Source: Reticulascus tulasneorum
Taxonomy: Eukaryota; Ascomycota; Sordariomycetes; Glomerellales; Reticulascaceae
DNA: 64,000 nt
NCBI GenBank assembly: GCA_001557505.1
Contig: LSAX01000008.1
Location: 1,612,001-1,676,000, forward strand
Direction: 5' to 3'
Shown here in pieces: positions 33,153-44,000 of this stretch; the stretch's first letter is position 1; each line of letters starts with the position of its first letter. A model generated the notes under the pieces. The model ran no database searches. It was given only the letters and a program-made list of their open reading frames with translations, and was not told where the DNA came from. Both the position numbers and the translations under genes were made by a program.

Positions 33153-34945
33153 CTAAAACTCGTACTTCCATTCCACCTTCTCCCACCCCTTCCTCCTCGA
33201 TATCTTCACACCTAGGCCATTTCCATGTTTCAAAGGCTTGTGAATAGCATCGACTAGGGACCATGCTCCCCATTGTGGCACCTTCCAAGGTTCCCCCTTC
33301 CCAGCAGTGGAGCAAACGTCATACCCCAACAGCAGTGTCGTCGTTAGCGAGATGATTTCGATGAAAGCAAAATTTCTTCCCGGGCAGAGGTGCTTTCCGG
33401 TTCCGAAGGGGAGGAATGCCGCCCTTCTCGCCTTTGCGATTTCATCACTCCCCTTGCGGTTTGGATAGGCCATGAATCTGTCGGGGTTGAACTCTCCCAC
33501 GTCGGAACCCCATACCTCCTCTAACATGTGCGATGTCCCAATGGACATCTGAACGTTTATTCCCTTCTTCAGAAGATACGAGTTTCCCATCCCATCGCTG
33601 ATTGTGGTGTCCTTCATCACAACTCTTGAGCTCGTTTGATGATTCGTCATGCGGAGAGTCTCCCGATAGCAGCTCATGAGCAATGGACACTTCTCCTCGA
33701 TGTTTGTCAAATCGACCACCACCTTACCCCCGTCCTCTCGCTTTGCAATTGACTCGACATCCTTGCGCAAGCGCTCGACCAGCTCCGTTCGTGAGAAGAC
33801 CCAGTAGAAAAACCAAAAGAGTGTTGGGATCGTATTTACAGTCGCGGCGAAGGGCAGCATGATCTCTACGCGGCCGATCTCATCGTCTGGAAGATCATAG
33901 TTGCGTACTACGTTAGCGCGCCCCCGAACAAATTGCGAAGCCGAGGAGTGCTGGTCGTGGCGTGCTGAATAATAAGGAATCAATGTCTTTTGAAGGTGGG
34001 CACGGCCTCGGTGTCCGGCAGATGCTATCCATGACGGGGCGATACCAAGGAAAAGCTTGGAGAAGTCCCTCTCAAAGTCCCTAAAATGTTATCAGTTGCG
34101 TCGGTCACTATATATGAAGTGGGGGCATGCTCTCACCATAGCGCATCTTCAACTTTAGGATCTCTCTCAAAGGGGTCCGCGTCCCCATACAGCACCTTTG
34201 CCGTAACCTCCGTCATGAAGTTTCGGATCCAGAACCACAGGTTCGGCGCCTCGACCACTTCGGATATGCCATCCAACTTCTTAGCGATCAATTCCAACAC
34301 ATCGGCGTTCATCCGACGCAGATGATCGCCGCTCAGGGTGTGATGTATTTCGCTAAAGAAATCCTCGATGATCGGCGCGTCGTCGTTGACCCCGCGGAAC
34401 TTGGCGTCGGTCTCGTTGCTGAGGAGGAACAGCCTCGGGAATGAGGATACAACTAGAGGCTTGAACGAGAGGTCTTTGTTTCTGAGGCCCGCTGATATGA
34501 GTGCTGGGTCCCAGATGGCGTACATTTTGCCATTTAGCATAGGGAGAGTCGCGATGGGCTGGCCAGTCCGCTGGCTAAGTGCTGCTATGTTAGTGAGTGT
34601 TACCATTTTCGCAGGTGACACCAAAGAACGTTTGGTTACGCCGTCTTACCGAAGTATTAAGTGATACTTTGCCTGGTATCTTATGAGCCCAATGATGTGT
34701 CCGAAGAAGGGGATGGTTGGTTTGACGACTGGTGGTTCATGGGGGTCGACTTCGAGAGCCAAGACTCTAGTAAGAATAATGACGAAAACAACGGCTATTG
34801 CGGTTGCAAGATATCCATTTGACAGCACCCCAGGCACCTCTTTCAGGGCAGAGAGTATCTCCCGCAAACTGGATGAGATCGCAGCCATTGAATATGCGAC
34901 AATGCCAGTGACCGTTGAGCTCTTGTGCGTATGATTCCCTAGCAT
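33153..34945 (-). CDS. Cytochrome P450 monooxygenase
   Basis: Three exons (34650-34945, 34137-34574, 33153-34080) give up to 553 residues; an internal ATG at 34888 (MAAISSS) would give 534. A membrane anchor (GYLATAIAVVFVIILTRVLAL) precedes the proline-rich hinge EVDPHEPPVVKPTIPFFGH. The ExxR motif is ETLR near residue 386, the PERF-like element FNPDRF follows, and the heme loop is FGTGKHLCPGR near residue 470 with the axial Cys. The loop and the IPFFGHIIGLIRYQAKYH start recall fungal P450s often annotated as CYP7/CYP8-like or prostacyclin-synthase-like. Substrate unknown. No backbone biosynthetic enzyme is adjacent. The gene is convergent with the IleRS gene, 150 bp apart. Confidence 0.88.
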
Positions 34946-36266
34946 ACAACACTACTTCCGTTGAACTAGTAAATGCAGTGCGCAACGAACCAAACGTGCA
35001 AGGACGAGGGAGGTAAGCTTATATATGTAGAGCAGCTATTGGTCGAACATGATGAATGGTCACAGAACCGGAGGATTCGGGCAATCCTCCAATGGCATAG
35101 CTTATCATCTATGCAGGAGCGACAGCACAGACAGTGAGATTTTAGCGGTCCGTTGCTACGTACAAAAGGTCTTTATATTCCACGCTATTCCATTTTTAAC
35201 ACTAATTACTACGCAGCTTACGACCAGCTAACATAAAATATCCTTTCAACAAGCCATAAGTGATGGAGCTTCGATATAGCTCATAACGCCGCAACCATGC
35301 TTACCAATAACAGAAGACATTGCTCGTTGGGCGAAGAGGTTTGACGCGTATCGGTTTGGCGTGTGATGTGAAAAGAGAATTGAAGTTGATAAAACCATGC
35401 TGATCAGTATCAACCGCCAGCTCTTAGCATAATAATGTGTTCATGCCCAATTACGACCTACCAATTCTCATCACTCGGATGTCCTGCACTAGCCAAAGGG
35501 AACGGGAAGTTGCCGCCACTCAATTGACGTTCTTTAAAAACCTAAATCATGGCTGACGACGGAAAGATCGTTTCGTCAGATCGTAGCCCTTCATCTTGAC
35601 GCAAACGCGGTTGAGGGTAGGCATCCTAAACCTCTAGTTCAAACCCCTCCACATCATTCATTGAACGGAAATGAAGCAGGCTTTGCTACCACCACTCACC
35701 CACCTAAAATCCTTACAACAATGTAATTGAATATCAACGCCGGAGGTAGTTCAGGAGGTTTGGCTAATACGATGTCACGTCTGGAACCTCCCGTAGTCGA
35801 TCTTTCAGGGTGTTCAGATGATGTAACGAGCTGCCATCTTCAGCGAGCCTACATGACTATGAGGAACGAGATTCTGGTGAATGAGATACAGCATAGAATA
35901 GAAACTTTCATTGCTGCAGGACATATATTGTTTCTTTCAGACACAGAAGCGGGATATTGTAGTATGCAGGTCGAACTTAACAATGTTGCGTTCTCTGTAA
36001 TCCCATCGGCGGAGCACAAGAACTTATAGTAAGATCAGATTTTGTTAGAAAGTGTGAATATGAGGCCTAGTATTTTATGGATGGCTACCTAGCTTGATGA
36101 CCTTTATATCGCGATTATAAACTTTTGAATGCTAAGTCTTTATCTGAGAGCACTTTGGGCGGATCACACGCTGCGGAAAATGAATATCTCCCAGTAAGAC
36201 TGTATAGATAACATCTCAATTCCTCTCTCCTTCTCTACGCAAGCTTAATCAAAGAGGTATGTTATA
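34946..36266. other. Gene-poor, AT-rich region
   Basis: No gene supported. It holds repeat copy A (separate entry). An ORF of 100 codons at 35727-36029 starts at a non-ATG codon and has no family features. Confidence 0.45.
34997..35232 (+). repeat. Dispersed repeat, copy A
   Basis: Aligns by eye with copy B at 37714-37930 in the same orientation. Matching blocks include AAGGACG, GCTTAT..ATGTAGAG.AGCTATT, GTGAGATTTT, CTTATATTCC-like and AACACTA. Divergence is substantial, with copy B more AT-rich, so these are old copies. No ORF, terminal repeat or target duplication was seen. Confidence 0.6.
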
Positions 36267-36704
36267 TCACATCATCCTGTAGATCATCAGTCCCAAAAGA
36301 CCCAAGCCAAGCAAAGACATATTCGATGAAAGCCGTCCTCCAATTCCACAACGGGGGCCTTGGTAATCCCTTGGATAGCATGTGATACCGTGTAGGTTGA
36401 TAGCAGTGCCGTTAGAGTTCTCAGGCTTGCGGTCTATACAATGCTGCAAGCCCGCGAAAGCCATAGCAGTGTCGGGACTGGATTCGTCCAAAGCAGTGGC
36501 GTTGCAGTAAATCCAGCAAGCAGTGTGGAAATAGCGCTCATGAGCTATAATAGCTTTGGATCCACAGCAAGATTCAAGCGCATGGGTAACGTTGGCGCCT
36601 GCTTCGCCGCCCACGTATGGTGCAAAGCACGCGATGTGATCCCTTTGTCCTCCATTTGAGACCTGTTCGTTGGTGGGGCAGGACGAGTTCAGGGGTGGAC
36701 TCAT
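36267..36704 (-). CDS. Cysteine-rich, probably GPI-anchored surface protein
   Basis: From ATG 36704 (MSPPLNSSCP) the ORF has 145 codons. The frame is open upstream without an ATG and encodes a hydrophobic stretch (PQPFILIYFIACAS) that looks like a signal-peptide core, so a short 5' coding exon is likely missing from this model. The body has about nine Cys (SSCP, IACF, ESCCGS, TACWIYCN, QHCID, ITCYP, PRCG) and several N-glycosylation sites (NVT, NAT, NGT, NMS). The C-terminus is a hydrophobic tail, MSLLGLGLLGLMIYRMM, suitable for GPI attachment or a TM anchor. Family not recognised; similar short cysteine-rich anchored proteins occur widely in plant- and insect-associated fungi. Confidence 0.55.
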   Translation of the reverse strand: MSPPLNSSCPTNEQVSNGGQRDHIACFAPYVGGEAGANVTHALESCCGSKAIIAHERYFHTACWIYCNATALDESSPDTAMAFAGLQHCIDRKPENSNGTAINLHGITCYPRDYQGPRCGIGGRLSSNMSLLGLGLLGLMIYRMM

Positions 36705-38097
36705 GCTGGCGCATGCTATAAAGTAAATAAGTATAAAGGGTTGAGGTATGTCTTTGAGACTATGATGATATATAATTTGCCAAGCAGGTTGATTTGGGAC
36801 GGGACATAGGCAGGTCAATTATCAATGAATATCCGCAGATAATGATTCTGCGTTGGCCGTCGTTGTTGTTGCGAGGGCTATCTATAAGTCTTGAGAGCTG
36901 GCAGAGCCAAAACTGCCCATACATAGTTGGACGCGCCTTTGGCCATGGCGACGTCATTATGGGTATCAAATATGCCTAGATATGGCTTGACAATATATTA
37001 ATTACAAGGGTGCTGGCACCCTACACCACATGCCAAGAAACGCTGTTGGCTCCCAAACCCTCGGGTCGCACGAAAACCGAGGTATGTTGGTGCTTCACAA
37101 CCACAATCTCTCGCTTCGCGGGCCGCCGGGCAATAGCATTTGCTACCTGGTTGCATTTCCACGGTCTGTTGCATTAAGCCGATGTACGAGGCAGGCTGTT
37201 AGTTAGGCACGGTCGGAATAGAGGGCCGGCTGATTTTTGGGGCAGCCATGTGTGCTTGACTCAAGGCCTTGCAACCACGAGAAGAAAGATTTCTACCAAA
37301 GTTGGGGATCGAATACTAGGCTAAACATCTGGAAACAAGATTCTGGGATTTGCTGGATCATGTTGGCAATCTCAGCGGCCGTATCAGCAATCTTTCACAG
37401 TCCCAAGGGCTACCTTTTTCGACATCGGTCTCTAACTTCACTTTCAGCTCAGATATTACTGATTTCTGGTCAGGAGTTTTAATCCACTCCCCAGCTCCTA
37501 TAGAGCCGTGACTAGGATTATATCGCGCTCTTTTTGATTTAGAACTAGTTGAAATAGATCAGCAGGAATTCCAGGCAGAATAGAAGCTGAGCAGCTAAGA
37601 AACGGTGAGACTAAATGAAAACACTCCAGCAATAAGTAGGTTGATACCCGGCCTGTTGGCCTAAACACTGCTTCCATCAAACTAAATACGGTATGTATGA
37701 ACTAAATATGAACAAGTCAAGGACGGGTTAGGCTTATCAATGTAGAGTAGCTATTAATCGAAGATCAAGAGCTGAAAGAGTTACACCAAGCCTCTACATG
37801 GCATAAACTATCATCTAATCATGTGAGGGCGATATCATAGACCGTGAGATTTTGGCAATCTGCCGTAGAAGTGGCTTATATTCCGCTTTCTTCTATAGCT
37901 AACACTATTATATACGCCATCTAACACTAAAAAGGCTCGTACGCATAGCTCCCCCACTTCGTACATCGTGCTTTTAACAACAGACTTCAAAGATCCGTAA
38001 GTTGCCTTCGCACGGCGGAAGGTGATCCCGTGGATATTGCTGCCAGCCCGAGTTCAAACAGTCGGTCCACTAATATCGGTTAGTAAACCGTTTGGGA
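36705..38097. other. Gene-poor region
   Basis: No supported gene. Includes the likely missing 5' exon of the cysteine-rich gene and, at 37714-37930, repeat copy B. Confidence 0.45.
37714..37930 (+). repeat. Dispersed repeat, copy B
   Basis: Same orientation as copy A 2.7 kb upstream. Shared blocks: GTCAAGGACG, GCTTATCAATGTAGAGTAGC, TATCATCTA, ACCGTGAGATTTTGG, CTTATATTCCGC and AACACTATTA. Copy B carries more T/A at variable positions, compatible with repeat-induced C-to-T mutation but not proof of it. Confidence 0.6.
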
Positions 38098-40438
38098 TCA
38101 TGAGGTGTAAGCTTTCTCACTTTGTACATCTGAGAAATCAAAGAAACTAAATCCGTTGTCGTATTTCAGCACTTTCCGCGTTCCCTTTCCTTCAATTTGG
38201 ACCACATAGGTTGGAGATCTAAAGTTAGGTCGCCCTTCAGAAGCATTGAGGAAGTTCTCTACCACTATCAAAAATAAATAAGCACAGATCAGCTTACTAG
38301 GGACTGGGTCTTTACGATATTGAGACATGATGGTAGTACCATCTTTACTGACCACTATGAGTCGCAGTTGCTGAGTCTTCGAGTTCTGAACGATAGCGAT
38401 TTCAGATTCCGCTATGTCGACTTCCTCGGTGTGCACACCGTTGGCTTGTCTACTTCGTTTCAGTCGTCATCAAGGTAGTTTCAGGCTCCTGTGCTCACAG
38501 TTTGAGGACCAACGTCTCATGTAACTGCAATCTTTGGAGGGACATGACAAACAGGTCCATCCGCATCTCCTCGAGTTTATCTTTGAAATGAAGAGCAGCT
38601 GTACACCGCTGGTGAGCGTCTTCTTCACAATGACAGAGACGAAACAAACCTTGCTCTGTTGAAAACTGGAAGCGAACATCAACAGCCGTCAGACTTTGCA
38701 TTTCTTGACCGTTTCCGAAACCTGTGCAGTCTATGCCGTGCAGTAAAACAGACGCTTGTCCAGATAGATGCTCCACACGAGTATTTTGCCTCACTAGTCC
38801 GAAACGCTTAGCTGCCATCTACTTACTACGCCACTACCCATCTCACTTACTTTGCAGGATTGTCCGGTCAATATCATCGCCGCCGATTTCTGAGGCTTGC
38901 TGCTGATAGTGGATTGCAATTTCGGCAGTTTTGGACGGCGAAAGAGCTGCTGGTATTCCAGACGAGTCGCCTAGCAGTCGGTCTTCTGTAATAGCCTTGT
39001 AGTGAAGCACTTGAATAGCATCAACCGAAGAACGACTGTAGGACTGCCGGTTCACCGTGAATGTCACACTATCGATGAGTTTCTGGGCCGCAGTTATGTC
39101 TCTGGTCTAGGTCAGCTATTGTCGAGCCATTTTTTGGAAACCCTGCCATACCCCATCAGATCCAAAATGCGGGCTTCGGGAGCTTCATTGTCCTGACCAG
39201 GAGCGATATAAGCCAGCATTGTGCTCTTTTCTCGGCGAAGTAATGCCCTCGCTCGACTGATTCCGAGACTATCAACGAAAAGCTCCTCAAACTCAGCAAT
39301 GCCTAGGATTAATTAGAAGCTTGTGTGTCTGCTACAGGAATTGACTTACGCGTTGATAAGATATTCTTTATCACAAGAGAAACAAGCCTGTGGGTGGTCC
39401 TATCAGCTGTCTTATAGAGTAGCCACGACCTTTCTTTGCCAGTAAGTCTCATTGCGAAACTCAGCGGTGAGACTATCAAAGTGTCAGAGCGCCAGTGATT
39501 CAGCATGGGACTCTCTTGTTACGCACGAGCAAAATTGTCAAGAACTGGCTGGTGACTTCCAGCTTCCATACTCTGGTTAGAGCAGTTACAGTGAAATAAG
39601 CGCTTTTGCTCAGCCGGTCCGCTGGTTCTGGGCTCAGAATGCTTTTCATTCCACTTGGGGTCTAGTGAGGCGTGGTTGCAGATCACGCTTAAGCCATTCG
39701 GTGATTCACCATAAAGCTCGAACTGAAGTCCTGATAGAGGAGACCTGGCGCTAGGACCAGTGGGCCCTTGAACCACCAGCTGGGAGGGTCCTTGACCGTC
39801 TTTCAGGTTCTCTACAAACCAGGCATGGATCTCTTTCAACATGCCAGCTACTTGGCTTACCTGATCTTCGAGTCGACCAGTTTGAGAACTAGCTTGAAGT
39901 CAGCTTTTATACTATCATTCAGTAAACCAGGGCAAACTCGCTTGTTTATAACGCCCAGGACGAGATTCAAGCTGTTTGTATGCACGGTGAGCTGGCTCCT
40001 CAGCGTCGCTAGGTCGCCGCCCTCTGTTGTCCACGCAACCTTCCTCCAATTGTCCACAACTTCTTTACTCCAGCGCTTTAGCAACGGCGCTTCAGGATCT
40101 TTGGCTTTCCCCAACCGACTGTACTTTTCGACTGTCGCCTCGAGATGTTTAAGCGTTTCCTCGCAATTCTCCAGCATTGCACGAACGATGTCCTTTCCAT
40201 CAGCCTGACGCTGCTGGGAGACGTGAGGAAGCCGGGCAGTATCAATCGATATGGCTGAGCCATCAGCAGCCCGGGATTTGTCTAAGGCTGAGAGGGCAGC
40301 ACTCAGTGAATAGAGCTGATTTTCGACTTCTCGGAACTCGGCTGGGGCAGATTTACGCCCTTTGGTGAAGGCTCTACCCAACTTGAATGCAAGTTTACCT
40401 ATTAAGTAGGCATCGCCTATGGATACCGGAGACGTCAT
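38098..40438 (-). CDS. Fungal STAND/NLR-like N-terminal-domain protein, 682 aa
   Basis: Seven exons keep frame at every junction: 39942-40438, 39527-39888, 39350-39472, 39152-39302, 38851-39101, 38499-38811, 38098-38449. The first 165 residues (GDAYLIGKLAFKLGRAFTKG, EFREVENQLYSLSAALSALD, GGDLATLRSQLTVHTNSLNL) match a helical module I recall at the start of many Pezizomycotina STAND-like and ankyrin proteins. Here no P-loop NTPase or repeat domain follows; the rest (LEDQVSQVAGMLKEIHAWF, AEFEELFVDSLGISRARALL) is not recognised. Intron 1 starts GC (GCGAGT...CTAG, 53 nt) and intron 5 is only 39 nt. A 33-nt stretch near 38260 with GTAAGC...GATAG could be a further tiny intron. It is divergent from the VIT-VWA gene. 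Confidence 0.68.
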
Positions 40439-41055
40439 TTTGGTTTTGCAGTCCTGAGATTTTGTCCGTGGACAGAGCAGCTCTCAACATGACTAACAAA
40501 CAAACTGTTTCCGATGGTCTGTTCTATCGGGATATCGAGGTGCAGCAGCCATGGAGGTAAGTCGCATAATGCCGCATAATGTCGCATAATGTCGCTGGGC
40601 TTGGTAATTGATCGCCCAGAGCATGTTTCGTCAGGCTGTGAGCAGAGTCCTGCGTGATCCGTAAAAGTACCCTGGTTTGCCTACCTTAGGCAGCCTATTG
40701 TGGCTGTGAACTTGAAATGGTTCGCCAACACAACAGGCAACACAGCCTCAGCCCTTCATGCGTCTTAATCCATTTCTTTACCTCCTTCGCGACAATCTGA
40801 GAAGAGCCATGCGACTTGGTCTGAGTCTTTGCCAACTTGACTAAATTTGAAACTTTTCGCGAGAATTGACTGATTTAACATCCCAGCAGCAGTCACAATA
40901 CCCGAACAAGAAAGCCGGCACCCGGTGATACTCCATATACTTAGCACGATCTTGTTTCTATCAATTCCGTTAGCAACATCGGAGCATCCGTAGTCCTCTT
41001 CAGTCATTGGCTTTTGTCAAGGTCCAGGAATTTCTTATCGGTTCATTAAACCATC
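40439..41055. promoter_or_regulatory. Shared divergent promoter of the STAND-like and VIT-VWA genes
   Basis: 617 bp between start codons facing away from each other, so the two genes may be co-regulated. It contains a 10-nt tandem repeat at 40561-40594. Confidence 0.5.
40561..40594. repeat. 10-nt tandem repeat GTCGCATAAT, about 3.4 copies
   Basis: Units GTCGCATAAT, GCCGCATAAT, GTCGCATAAT and GTCG follow one another without a gap. The 10-nt period is close to one helical turn, so repeated units face the same side of DNA. Confidence 0.85.
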
Positions 41056-44000
41056 ATGGTGATCGGACAACCCGGCATCATCTGGGACCCCCGCGAGCCG
41101 ATCCCTCCGGCACTGCGGAGACGATTACGCCAAGGAGTAGATAATAGTGCACGGCATCGACTTCATGATCCTCAAAGAGTCCAAGATGACGGACGATATC
41201 GGTATCGAGCACGCCCAGAGGAAATGCGACATGGCTACGACGGTCCAAACGGTTGGGGCCCAACTTGGTCTGACCAATGGACCAATTTATCACATCAGCA
41301 AAACTACATTAACCCACAGTCAGCACCTCGACGTCCAGTGGACGAAGTCTATGTTGAGGAATATGCACAAGACAGACCCACAGAAGGCTTCCTGGCTCCA
41401 GTTTCCATGTCTGTGAACACTCAGATCATCCAAGACACCGCAAAGGTGTCTGTCACTCAGCTATTCTTCAACAATACCAGCAACTGCATTCCTAAGGCAT
41501 CGTATACGTTTCCCTTGCCTCCAGGAAGCACGGTCGTAGACTTCAGCTGCCGGGTCGGCAGCAACAAAATCTTGAAGGGAAAGGTCAAGCCGAAGGACGA
41601 GGCACATGAAACCTTTAATGAGGCCGCCCGACAGAACCAGACAGCGGGTTTACTGGATCAGAATACTCCTGAGGTCTTTACCACGACACTCGGAAATATT
41701 CCAGCAGATACAAAACTGAAAGTCGAGATGTTCTTCGTCGTTCTGCTCAAATATGGATTCTCGGACGGCGCGGGCCTCACAACCTTCACATTACCACTCT
41801 ACATAGCACCGCGCTACGGAAATCCTGGAGAGGGCCTACAGCAGGCCCTAGCAAGCACTTCTGGGTTGCGAAGCTTCAGTATGGAGGTTGCGGTTCTCGC
41901 TCCCGAGAGGATTCTTTCCATCACCAGCAGCTCCCACAATGTTGATGTAGAGATTGGTGTGGCGGTTAGAAATTGCCAAAGTTGGAGAGAGTTCGCGGAG
42001 ACTGGTCACCAAGTGGATCCACGAACAGCTCTTGTGAAGCTGCCTGAAGACACAACACATCTCGACAAAGACTTCGTTCTTAAAATCCGAACTCAACCTG
42101 CGTCAGGATTGGAACATCCACAAGCTTGCATCGAGACGCATCCTTCTCTCGAGAATCACCAAGCAGTAATGCTCACTATCCCACCAAAGTTCATGCTCCA
42201 AAGTCAAACTGAGACGCACGACGCGGAGATAATCTTCATTGCCGACCGCTCAGGTAGCATGAGCGACAAGATTCAGGCATTGAAGTCGTCAATGGGATTC
42301 TTCCTCAAAGGTATTCCAGAAAGCTGTACTTTCAACATCTGGTGCTTCGGATCCAGATTCGAATCACTTTGGCCCGGATCCAAGCAGTACACTGACGCCT
42401 CTCTCCAAACCGCCTTGTCTTACGTCTCGCGAGAATTTGCTTCAAATATGGGCGGCACACAGCTGCTTCCGGTACTGAAAGCTGCTCTGGGTACAAGAGG
42501 CGGTTTCCATTCCACTGATGTCGTGGTGTTGACCGATGGTCAGGTATGGGATTTGGATGACACCATCAGGTTGGTGGAGCAAACTCGAAACTCTTCAGAA
42601 GGAAGAGTCAGGTTTTTCTCGCTTGGTATCGGCGATAACGTCAGCCACGAGCTTGTAGAAAGCATTGCCAAGGTTGGCGGAGGATATGCTGAAGTGATTC
42701 CCACGGCCAATCAGGGCGGCTGGGAGTCAAGAGTAGTTGCTGTACTAAGCGCTGCTTTGGCCGGGCATATTGGCCCGCTCCGCATTGAACTGGAGCACCA
42801 GTCTGAAGTAAACGGCCAAGGCCCAGTGCTTGAGGATGGTAAGTGCTGCAATCAGTCCTATACCCGGAATTGGTGCAGCATTTCACTAACACTACTTCTA
42901 GTGCCCATGATGGACGCAGATACCGAACAACAGAACTTGAGAAAAAAGGAAAATCAGTCTCCAGCTGACACCGCGACTCTCAGTCCATTCCTTCGCAACA
43001 GAGTCTTCTTGCTTTTCGAAAATACCAGGCTGATATCTACGCCATTACTTGGGATCCATATCAAGACAACCCGCCCTGGGGGAGAAGAGATATCAGTGTA
43101 TGTGCCTCTGAAAGTGCTAGAAATTAGAGACAGCACAATACACAAGTTGGGAGCACGAGCCCTACTTGGAGATCTTGAGCGCGGCCAGAGTCATGTTCAC
43201 CTAGGGCCAGATGCTCCACAGCGCGGCTCTGCTTCAGAGCGCCAGCTTGTTCGGGCTGAAGGAGAGAGGCTGGGCTGCAAGTGGTCACTAGTATCAAAAT
43301 GGACGAGCTTTGTTGCTGTCGAGGAGCCTTTTGTGCCCGCGGAGGGAACTCAAGACGCGTTTATGGATGCTGGAAATCCGCAAATCGAACGAGTTGACCA
43401 GGGCGACTTGGACTTGCTACGACCACGAGGAGGAGCGAGAGGCAATACTGGAGCAGTTCTCGTCGGAGCGGCTGGCACTTTGGAAGAGGATACCGAAAAC
43501 GATGACGATAGTGACGACAGCAACTCCGAGTCATCACTACCTGGTGGTGGACACCGTAGTGACGATGACGGTGATGATGATGAGGATGGTTCTGCTCATG
43601 GTGATGGAGGCCATAGCTTCAACCAAGGGCCATCTCAGCCAGATTCCAATAACCAAGGCGGAAATACAGACAATAGTCCCGCCCCTGGCGCAGCTGGTGA
43701 CCCGAGTTTCCCTTCTTTTAATGCTGGTTACGCACCAACGACCTACTCAGCATCTCATCCTATGCACGCGGTAGCACGCGTCATTTCTACACGCACACTT
43801 TCTCCCTTTCCTCCTCCTCCGCTACCTCATCCTGGCGATTCTATCTCTCGGTCCAACAACAGCCCTCATTTTCAATGGCATGATTTCAAAAGAAATTCGG
43901 CTAAGAGAAAACTGAGTGGTAAGACAAGTGGAGTAAAACGCAGCTACAGACTTTTGAAAGAGCCCGTCAAATCGAAAACAGCTCGCCATATCGCACCTTC

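Noticed and set aside
35727..36029. 100-codon plus-strand ORF in the gene-poor region
   Set aside because: Starts at TTG, no domain, no splice-supported extension.
43310..43774. 154-codon ORF in an alternative frame
   Set aside because: Lies within the acidic repeat part of the VIT-VWA gene; low complexity gives open alternative frames.
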